A DNA stretch of 5,525 nt, taken from assembly GCA_947173865.1 (NCBI GenBank), contig CAMWGS010000145.1, forward strand, positions 1-5,525, read 5' to 3'. Below, piece by piece: positions 1-4,826 of the stretch. Below the pieces are notes generated by a model that was not told the DNA's origin, ran no database searches, and saw nothing but the letters and a program-made list of their open reading frames with translations. The stretch's first letter is position 1. Each line of letters opens with the position of its first letter. Origin of the DNA: an uncultured Ruminococcus sp. (GTDB lineage: Bacteria > Bacillota > Clostridia > Oscillospirales > Ruminococcaceae). The position numbers and the translations under genes were made by a program.

Positions 1-18
1 CATCTAATCAATAAGATG

Positions 19-27
19 TGTTATATT
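19..27 (+). promoter_or_regulatory. possible extended -10 promoter element of the sigma-factor gene
   Basis: The stretch reads TG-T-TATATT, an extended -10 pattern (TGn followed by a TATAAT-like hexamer at 22-27). It would place the transcript start near 34, giving a leader of about 24 nt before the ATG at 58. A -35 hexamer at normal spacing would fall at or beyond the window edge, so it cannot be judged. No ECF-type autoregulatory promoter can be recognised in the 57 bases available. AT-rich DNA gives such matches by chance, so this is tentative. Confidence 0.3.
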
Positions 28-57
28 ATACAGGACGTCCGAAAGAGAGATGATTTG

Positions 58-612
58 ATGACACACGAAGATTCCGAAAAAATAAAGAGGATTTATGAAA
101 TTTACGAACAGCCTATGTACAGAATAGCATTTGCCGTACTCAGAAGAAACGACCTCGCAGAAGATGCGGTTTCAGACGCTTTTATAAGAATAATCAACCG
201 TCTTAAAAAAATAAAAGACCCCGACAGTCCGAAAACCAAAGCATATATAGTCAAGGTAATAAAGAGTACGTCCATAAACATTTACAGAAAGAACAAACGC
301 TCGCTTGTCCGTGAAAGTCCGATAGACGAAAGTATAAGACAGATTCCCGACACTGCACAGAATGTCGAGGAACACGTTGAGGAGGTAATGGATAGGCAGA
401 ACAAAAGAAATTTATTAAATAAACTTAACGAAACTGACCGTAATATCATAAATCTACGGTGCGGAAACGAACTTTCATGGAAAGAAGTTGCAGAAAGAAC
501 TTCCCTCACCGAAAGCACCGCACGGAAACGTTTTGAACGTGCCAGAAAACATCTTATCAGTATGAAAGGAGATTTGACTGATGAAAAATATGAAACTCCC
601 AGACAACGATGA
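58..612 (+). CDS. ECF-type sigma-70 family RNA polymerase sigma factor
   Basis: This is a 184-residue sigma factor expected to direct RNA polymerase to a small set of promoters when released from its anti-sigma partner. Region 2 spans about residues 10-82, with the LAEDAVSDAFIRI core (33-45) and the SPKTKAYIVKVIKSTSINIYRK segment (57-78). An acidic linker (about 86-112) leads to region 4 (about 119-168), whose helix-turn-helix includes LSWKEVAERTSLTESTARKR (139-158). Regions 1 and 3 are absent and the length is normal for ECF sigmas. I chose the ATG at 58 because AAAGAGAG lies 8 nt upstream; the in-frame ATG at 16 has no ribosome binding site and may precede the transcript start. The 3' end overlaps the next gene by 32 nt, indicating translational coupling with its probable anti-sigma factor. 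The ECF subgroup and target promoters cannot be told from the sequence. Confidence 0.9.
   Translation: MTHEDSEKIKRIYEIYEQPMYRIAFAVLRRNDLAEDAVSDAFIRIINRLKKIKDPDSPKTKAYIVKVIKSTSINIYRKNKRSLVRESPIDESIRQIPDTAQNVEEHVEEVMDRQNKRNLLNKLNETDRNIINLRCGNELSWKEVAERTSLTESTARKRFERARKHLISMKGDLTDEKYETPRQR
564..571 (+). promoter_or_regulatory. ribosome binding site of the anti-sigma gene, inside the sigma gene
   Basis: GAAAGGAG ends 9 nt before the ATG at 581. It lies within the last codons of the sigma-factor gene and fixes the overlapping start at 581. The site would be cleared or exposed by ribosomes finishing the sigma gene, a common way to keep sigma and anti-sigma made in proportion. Confidence 0.75.
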
Positions 613-2110
613 ATGGAAGAAAATAGTTGATGACGCATTTTCATCAGACGGATTCCACATATTCTCCGAAAATTACAACATGAAAAAGCATTCAATACTG
701 TCAATGCGGAAAGGAATTACTATGAAAAAAAATAATTTAATCATGAATCTGACTGTTGCATCGGCGGCTCTTACAGTTGTTGCAGTCCCGACGGTTATCT
801 ATCTCGGTTCACATACCTCTGAAACACAACAGTATACACAGGTATCTGACGAAGAAAGTCCAAGTGATGAAGTAACTATAGCAGAATCAACACAGGCTAC
901 AATAATTGTCAATGCCAATGAAACAGAAGTCACTATCACAGACGGTGAGGACGACGGACAGGTTAACGAAGAAATCCACCAGTTCACAGAAGATGATGTT
1001 GACTATGACACAATATATAACGTTGAATACGGTTGGTTGCCAGAGGGTCTCGAATATCAGGAAGATGAGAGTCCTTATGGAAGAAAATTCCATAACTGGA
1101 ATACTGACGACGGTATGACACCCATATTTATGAAAATTCCGAAAGATGTGACATACACCGAATATATAAATCTTGCCACTAAAAAAGATGAGTGGTTACT
1201 TGATGGCAAAACTGTTTCAATGAACTACCGTGATAGTTACAACCCCGAAAATCCAGAACGTAATTTTGGACGTATAGCGGTTATATATTTTGACAATACG
1301 CCGTATATCCTTGAATTATATGTAACCGACGGCATTTCGGAAGAAGATTTCAGAAAAATTATTGATAATGTAAAACTCATACCGTCCGAAGAAGAAATAG
1401 CCGGAATATATACACCACCTCAGAATGAACAGGAAAATACAGGATTTATAACAGGTTCTTACGACAATTTAGGAACGCCAACAGACAGCCTTCCGATAGT
1501 ACAGGTTGGTGAACCGATTCAGGAAAAATATCCGGACGCATGGGGAAAAGTTTCGACCACAGTAACCGGTGTGCGTTTCGATGACGATTTCAATGGTCTT
1601 GCAACCGACGGTATAGGCTGGGATGCTGATTACAGCGAATACCTCAACGCAGACGGCACGCTTGTTGAAAACGTCCGAAAATGGATTAGGTTTGAAAATA
1701 ATACTGAAACTGAATTTGAAACTGAAACAGTCCCCGTAAGCGTTATGACAGTATTTGTAACCTACACCAACAATGGTACAGAACCTGTTAACGATTACTG
1801 TGTATGTCCGACTTTGCAGACAAAATATGACGGATATTTTTTCAGTCAACGTATTTACGATATAATTAAAATGCAGACAGAAACATTAACAAACAATATT
1901 GATTGTATTGATACCTTCAGACATCTTACAGCTGACGATATGCACTTCTCATTCAGCTGTCCGAACCAGTCCAGCAAAAACAACATTAACATCGCTCCCG
2001 AAGAATCTGTTGAAGTAAAACTTGCATTTATAGTTGAAGATAAATTGCGTGACAATCTCTACCTTTCAATGAATGGCAACGGCTTTGTTGACCTCTCCAA
2101 TATAGAATAA
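581..2110 (+). CDS. membrane-anchored anti-sigma factor / extracytoplasmic sensor, DUF4367-like and DUF4352-like regions
   Basis: This 509-residue single-pass protein is probably the partner that inhibits the sigma factor encoded just upstream. Residues 1-51 form a short basic cytoplasmic head (DNDEWKKIVDDAFS at 8-21), where sigma binding would be expected. One membrane helix follows at about 53-75. A long acidic, Ser/Thr-rich linker (about 77-145) leads outside the cell to a region at about 142-268 beginning with WLPEG (152-156), a pattern typical of DUF4367/MucB-like sensor domains of anti-sigma factors. A second region (about 308-505) has beta-rich segments such as VMTVFVTYTNNGTEPV and PEESVEVKLAFIV, resembling DUF4352-type immunoglobulin-like domains. 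All four cysteines (407, 409, 442, 460) lie in this last region. No zinc-binding anti-sigma HxxxCxxC motif is present. The domain names are from pattern memory; the ligand and release mechanism are unknown. An in-frame ATG at 722 may give a shorter form. Confidence 0.75.
   Translation: MKNMKLPDNDEWKKIVDDAFSSDGFHIFSENYNMKKHSILSMRKGITMKKNNLIMNLTVASAALTVVAVPTVIYLGSHTSETQQYTQVSDEESPSDEVTIAESTQATIIVNANETEVTITDGEDDGQVNEEIHQFTEDDVDYDTIYNVEYGWLPEGLEYQEDESPYGRKFHNWNTDDGMTPIFMKIPKDVTYTEYINLATKKDEWLLDGKTVSMNYRDSYNPENPERNFGRIAVIYFDNTPYILELYVTDGISEEDFRKIIDNVKLIPSEEEIAGIYTPPQNEQENTGFITGSYDNLGTPTDSLPIVQVGEPIQEKYPDAWGKVSTTVTGVRFDDDFNGLATDGIGWDADYSEYLNADGTLVENVRKWIRFENNTETEFETETVPVSVMTVFVTYTNNGTEPVNDYCVCPTLQTKYDGYFFSQRIYDIIKMQTETLTNNIDCIDTFRHLTADDMHFSFSCPNQSSKNNINIAPEESVEVKLAFIVEDKLRDNLYLSMNGNGFVDLSNIE
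710..724 (+). promoter_or_regulatory. possible internal ribosome binding site and start codon within the anti-sigma gene
   Basis: AAAGGA (710-715) lies 6 nt before an in-frame ATG (722-724), which is codon 48 of the anti-sigma gene. A protein begun here would start MKKNN and then enter the membrane helix directly, like a signal peptide or signal anchor, so it would lack the cytoplasmic head. Spacing and motif are good, but the region is purine-rich and the match may be fortuitous. Confidence 0.3.
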
Positions 2111-2124
2111 ACCTCCTTATAAAG

Positions 2125-2151
2125 AAACTCCCTGTAAAAAGGGAGTTTTTT
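2125..2151 (+). terminator. intrinsic terminator of the sigma/anti-sigma operon
   Basis: AAACTCCC (2125-2132) pairs with GGGAGTTT (2141-2148) around an 8-nt loop, and the right arm runs into six T residues (2146-2151). It lies 14 nt after the anti-sigma stop codon. The MATE gene converges from the other side, with its stop codon only a few bases beyond. On the minus strand the stem is followed by TTTCTTTAT after its GGGAG arm, so the hairpin may also serve the MATE transcript, though less ideally. Confidence 0.85.
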
Positions 2152-2157
2152 ATGTAA

Positions 2158-3516
2158 TCAGACTTTTATATTTTCATGTATCACGCTTTTTGCAGACGCT
2201 TTCTTTACACATATGACACAGACTATAACGCAGTAAAGAGCTGCAACAATCCATGCCGCCTGGTCTGCGAAACATATAGCCGTAAAGCCATATTTGGGAA
2301 CAAATTTCCTGCTTACAAATATTCTTGCGAACATCTCCAGTACACCCGAGAATATAGCCATTCCCGAATAACCTATACCCTGTATGCTCATACGGCAGGT
2401 GTTGAGAATACCGAGTGACCAGTAGAACAGTCCGACACATACCATATATCGTGCGGAAGCGTCAAGCACAGCCGTTTCGGTACTTTTTACAAACATAAGT
2501 GAAAGCGGTCTGCCGAAGAAAATAAGAACAATACCTATCAAAAGACCGTAAGCGGTATTTACAGCCGTACCTCTGATAATGCCCTGTTTTACCCTGTCCG
2601 TATTTGCCGCACCAAGATTCTGACTGCTGAACACTGACACACCTGTTGCTATTGCGTCAAAAGGACACATCGCCAGTTGTTTTAATTTGGCAGATACCGC
2701 AAACGCCGACACATAAACGTCATCAAGACTGTTGTTGGCAGACTGCATGACCATAGCACCTATAGCCGTAATGGAATACTGTAAACCCATGGGAACACCC
2801 ATTATAAAAAGTTCTTTTACAGCATATGAATTGTACCTGCATATATCTTTAGTCAGTTTCAGCAAAGGATACTTCTTCTGAATAACTATAAAACAGGCAA
2901 TACCACTGCAAGCCTGTGCCATAATTGTGGCGAGTGCTGCACCTGCACAGCCGAGCGGTATAATCAATATGAATGTAAAGTCAAGTATTATATTCAGAAC
3001 AGCCGACACAGCAAGGAATATAAACGGTGTTTTGCTGTCTCCTATGGCACGGAGCATACCTGAAAGAAGATTATAGAAAAGTGAAAGTGGTATACCTGTA
3101 AATATGATAAAAAGATACATATAAGCGTCTTTGCGGATATTGTCGGAAACTTTCATTATATCAAGAATATTGTTACAGAAAATACAGGTAACAACAGTAA
3201 GTACAACCGCAAATATTCCCGTCAAAAGATATGAGTGAAAAACAGTACTCCGTAACCTGTCGAGCTGGTTTGCACCGAAATATTTAGCCATAGGTATTCC
3301 GAATCCTGCACAGATACCGATACAGAACCCAAGAACAAGAAACAATACACTGCTTGTTGCACTGACCGCTGCAAGAGCATCAACGCCAAGTACACGCCCG
3401 ACTATTGCCGCATCAATCATATTATAAGCCTGCTGTAAAATGTTTCCCAAAAGTAAAGGCAGTGAAAAGCTGAGAATAAGCTTTATAGGACTGCCCTCTG
3501 TCATGCTTTTAGTCAT
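2158..3516 (-). CDS. MATE family efflux transporter
   Basis: This 452-residue inner-membrane antiporter of the multidrug and toxic compound extrusion family is expected to export cationic drugs or metabolites in exchange for Na+ or H+. It has the normal length and about 12 hydrophobic segments in two homologous halves. Half one opens with TEGSPIKLILSFSLPLLLGN (6-25) and QQAYNMIDAAIVGR (28-41), where Asp35 matches the conserved acidic residue of helix 1 in many MATE proteins. GMLRAIGDSKTPF (153-165) is the usual loop signature. Half two starts near MGVPMGLQ (240-247) and carries SSQNLGAAN (298-306). I chose the ATG at 3514-3516 because AAGGAGTGAT lies just upstream. A longer reading from 3561 would begin upstream of the predicted transcript start. 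The gene has its own promoter and converges on the anti-sigma gene. It resembles the MepA/DinF-like branch; the substrate cannot be predicted. Confidence 0.92.
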   Translation of the reverse strand: MTKSMTEGSPIKLILSFSLPLLLGNILQQAYNMIDAAIVGRVLGVDALAAVSATSSVLFLVLGFCIGICAGFGIPMAKYFGANQLDRLRSTVFHSYLLTGIFAVVLTVVTCIFCNNILDIMKVSDNIRKDAYMYLFIIFTGIPLSLFYNLLSGMLRAIGDSKTPFIFLAVSAVLNIILDFTFILIIPLGCAGAALATIMAQACSGIACFIVIQKKYPLLKLTKDICRYNSYAVKELFIMGVPMGLQYSITAIGAMVMQSANNSLDDVYVSAFAVSAKLKQLAMCPFDAIATGVSVFSSQNLGAANTDRVKQGIIRGTAVNTAYGLLIGIVLIFFGRPLSLMFVKSTETAVLDASARYMVCVGLFYWSLGILNTCRMSIQGIGYSGMAIFSGVLEMFARIFVSRKFVPKYGFTAICFADQAAWIVAALYCVIVCVICVKKASAKSVIHENIKV

Positions 3517-3522
3517 GCCGAC

Positions 3523-3532
3523 ATCACTCCTT
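3523..3532 (-). promoter_or_regulatory. ribosome binding site of the MATE gene
   Basis: Read on the minus strand this is AAGGAGTGAT, a 9 of 10 match to the complement of the 16S rRNA 3' end (AAGGAGGTGAT type, one base shorter). GGAG ends 10 nt before the ATG at 3516. It decides the start in favour of the shorter, family-typical N-terminus. Confidence 0.85.
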
Positions 3533-3551
3533 TTTTTGTATATCGAATAGC

Positions 3552-3580
3552 ATTTTAGCACTTTTTTATTATAATGTCAA
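3552..3580 (-). promoter_or_regulatory. sigma-A type promoter of the MATE gene
   Basis: On the minus strand a perfect TTGACA (-35, 3575-3580) is followed by a 17-nt spacer and TAAAAT (-10, 3552-3557). Transcription should begin near 3545, leaving a leader of about 30 nt before the ATG at 3516. The promoter lies between the ldh terminator and the MATE gene, so the pump is transcribed on its own by the housekeeping sigma factor. Confidence 0.85.
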
Positions 3581-3583
3581 CTG

Positions 3584-3594
3584 TTATCCGATAA
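3584..3594. promoter_or_regulatory. short palindrome next to the MATE -35 box, possible operator
   Basis: TTATC-C-GATAA is a perfect 5+1+5 inverted repeat that starts 3 nt upstream of the -35 hexamer of the MATE promoter. Its place would suit a regulator that blocks or recruits RNA polymerase, as MarR- and TetR-type proteins often do for efflux genes. No regulator gene is adjacent, and an 11-bp AT-rich palindrome can occur by chance. Confidence 0.3.
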
Positions 3595-3605
3595 TTTCAC
3601 ATGAC

Positions 3606-3635
3606 AAAAAAAGGACCTTTAAAAGTCCTTTTTTT
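3606..3635 (-). terminator. intrinsic terminator after ldh, symmetrical
   Basis: A run of seven A plus GGAC (3606-3616) pairs perfectly with GTCC plus seven T (3625-3635) around an 8-nt loop. On the minus strand, downstream of ldh, the GC part of the stem is followed by seven T. The structure is A-run/stem/T-run and should also stop plus-strand transcripts. It lies about 65 nt beyond the ldh stop codon and just before the MATE promoter, so it insulates the two genes. Confidence 0.88.
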
Positions 3636-3661
3636 ATACAAAATATTCTATAATTCGGGGA

Positions 3662-3681
3662 ACGGATTTATATTTATCCGT
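3662..3681 (-). other. small hairpin in the ldh 3' untranslated region
   Basis: ACGGAT (3662-3667) and ATCCGT (3676-3681) form a 6-bp stem with an 8-nt AT-rich loop, about 18 nt after the ldh stop codon on the minus strand. No T-run follows on that strand, so it is not a terminator by itself. It may shield the 3' end of the message, or be chance. Confidence 0.3.
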
Positions 3682-3699
3682 CATCTGTATGTCAGTATA

Positions 3700-4653
3700 T
3701 CAAAGGTTCAGACCGTCAAAACTGTCCTCAAGAACCTGTCTGGAGTTCTGGAACTTTTCCTTTTCTTCGTCCGTGAGTGAAAGTTCAACGATTTCCTTGA
3801 CACCGTTTCTGCCGATAATGCACGGTACGCCTATAAATACATTCTTGCTGTCGTACTCTCCACACAGTTTTGCCGAAACAGTAAGCACACTGTTTTCGTC
3901 TCCGAGAATAGCCTTTACAATACGTGCGATAGCCATACCTATACCATAATATGTAGCTCTTTTAGCCTTGATAATCTTGTAAGCAGACGTGCGAACCTGT
4001 TCCTCGATTGACTGCATATCGTCCATATTGTAATCGTTGCGTTCGTCCTCAAGAATTTCAGTAACAGACTTTGTTGCAAGCATAACCTGAGAAAGTGGAA
4101 CAAATTCGCTGTCACCATGTTCACCGATTACATAGGCGTGAATATTTTTCGGGTCAACCGTGAAATAGTCACCGAGAAGATAACGGAGTCTTGCGGTATC
4201 GAGAGAAGTACCCGTGCCGATAACCCTTGAAGCACCAAAACGTGAAAGTTCATATGTAACTCTTGTCATGATATCAACGGGATTTGTTGCAACAAGGAAT
4301 ATACCGTCAAAACCCGACTTGACAACAGGGTTTATAATAGAACGGAAAACCTCTGTATTTCTCTGGAGCAGGTCAAGACGTGTTTCGCCTTCCTTCTGTG
4401 CGACACCTGCGGCTATAACTACAATATCAGCGTCTTTGCAGTCCCTGTAATCACCTGCATAGATTCTCATATTTGACTTTGCGAAAGCAAGACCGTGATT
4501 CAAATCCATAGCTTCACCGTTTGCACGTTCCTTGTTTACATCAATAAGGACAAGTTCGTTGCATATACCGCCCTGATTTACAAGAGCATACGCAAAACTC
4601 ATGCCAACCATACCCGTACCAATCAGCACTACTTTTCTTTTATCAGTATTCAT
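3700..4653 (-). CDS. ldh: L-lactate dehydrogenase (NAD+-dependent)
   Basis: This cytoplasmic enzyme interconverts pyruvate plus NADH and L-lactate plus NAD+, regenerating NAD+ in fermentation. The 317 residues match the family length. The Rossmann motif GTGMVG is at 12-17 and Asp38 should bind the NAD ribose. The substrate loop reads GVAQKEGETRLD (83-94): Gln86 marks lactate rather than malate specificity (malate enzymes have Arg), and Arg92 is the loop arginine. NPVD is at 124-127, SLDTARLR at 150-157 holds Asp152 and the substrate-binding Arg155, and GEHGDSEF at 177-184 holds the catalytic His179. Arg157 and His172 match the two residues (173 and 188 in the common numbering) that bind fructose-1,6-bisphosphate in allosteric bacterial enzymes, so FBP activation is likely. 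GGAGG lies 6 nt before the ATG. The gene has its own promoter and terminator and is monocistronic. Confidence 0.96.
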   Translation of the reverse strand: MNTDKRKVVLIGTGMVGMSFAYALVNQGGICNELVLIDVNKERANGEAMDLNHGLAFAKSNMRIYAGDYRDCKDADIVVIAAGVAQKEGETRLDLLQRNTEVFRSIINPVVKSGFDGIFLVATNPVDIMTRVTYELSRFGASRVIGTGTSLDTARLRYLLGDYFTVDPKNIHAYVIGEHGDSEFVPLSQVMLATKSVTEILEDERNDYNMDDMQSIEEQVRTSAYKIIKAKRATYYGIGMAIARIVKAILGDENSVLTVSAKLCGEYDSKNVFIGVPCIIGRNGVKEIVELSLTDEEKEKFQNSRQVLEDSFDGLNL

Positions 4654-4684
4654 ATTAAACCTCCGTAACTGAAATTATATATTG

Positions 4685-4713
4685 ATTATACACCATATTT
4701 ATCCACAAGTCAA
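4685..4713 (-). promoter_or_regulatory. sigma-A type promoter of ldh
   Basis: On the minus strand TTGACT (-35, 4708-4713) is followed by exactly 17 nt and a perfect TATAAT (-10, 4685-4690). Transcription should begin near 4678, giving a leader of about 25 nt to the ATG at 4653. About 35 nt of almost pure A/T lies between the upstream terminator and the -35 box and could act as an UP element. This predicts strong expression. No full Rex-type palindrome (TTGTGA...TCACAA or TTGTTAA...TTAACAA) is visible; only a TTGTG half-site lies at the edge of the spacer. Confidence 0.88.
4699..4707 (+). promoter_or_regulatory. exact DnaA-box sequence within the ldh promoter spacer
   Basis: TTATCCACA on the plus strand equals the high-affinity DnaA-box consensus. 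It lies entirely between the -35 and -10 boxes of ldh, next to the -35. Bound DnaA would be expected to block the promoter. It is a single site with no companion boxes, so this is not an origin. The same bases also give the TTGTG half-site discussed for Rex. Whether it is occupied is unknown. Confidence 0.35.
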
Positions 4714-4746
4714 TAGTAATTCTATAAAAATAACAATAAACAATAT

Positions 4747-4778
4747 AAAAAGAACGGACTGAAATTGCAGTCCGTTCT
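4747..4778 (-). terminator. intrinsic terminator after the alpha/beta hydrolase gene
   Basis: AGAACGGACTG (4751-4761) and CAGTCCGTTCT (4768-4778) form a perfect 11-bp stem with a 6-nt loop. On the minus strand the stem runs into TTTTTATATT, whereas the plus-strand side lacks a T-run, so it acts one way, for the hydrolase transcript. It starts about 50 nt after the hydrolase stop codon and lies upstream of the ldh promoter. Confidence 0.88.
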
Positions 4779-4826
4779 GTCTGAATTATGATTATTTGGT
4801 ACAGTTTGCTAAGATAACAGAATTTA

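Noticed and set aside
16..57. Longer start of the sigma factor at the ATG at 16, adding 14 residues
   Set aside because: No ribosome binding site precedes it, the added residues do not resemble the family, and the likely -10 element lies just downstream of it.
172..704. Minus-strand open frames opposite the sigma and early anti-sigma genes
   Set aside because: They are antisense frames without family-like protein character or ribosome binding sites, and the plus-strand frames encode clear protein families.
1702..1733. Short ACTGAAAC-like repeats in the anti-sigma gene
   Set aside because: They encode a low-complexity Glu/Thr stretch (about residues 375-383) within a continuous frame and look like simple codon repetition.
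2111..2119. ACCTCCTTA after the anti-sigma stop, identical to the anti-Shine-Dalgarno end of 16S rRNA; on the minus strand it reads as a perfect ribosome binding site
   Set aside because: No start codon follows at usable distance on the minus strand, it lies beyond the terminator hairpin for that strand, and a 9-base match alone does not support a function.
1..2160. Sigma/anti-sigma unit controlling the neighbouring MATE pump
   Set aside because: The pump is on the opposite strand, convergent, and has its own housekeeping-type promoter, so adjacency is not evidence of control.
3689..4450. Plus-strand open frames within ldh
   Set aside because: They mirror the codon structure of ldh, which is unambiguous on the other strand.
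4699..4745. Replication origin near the DnaA box with AT-rich flank
   Set aside because: There is only one exact DnaA box, no cluster, and no dnaA, dnaN or other origin-linked gene in view; the AT-rich stretch is better read as a promoter upstream element.
4691..4745. Full Rex operator at ldh
   Set aside because: Only half-sites such as TTGTG and TTGTTA are found; the partner halves do not match the palindrome.
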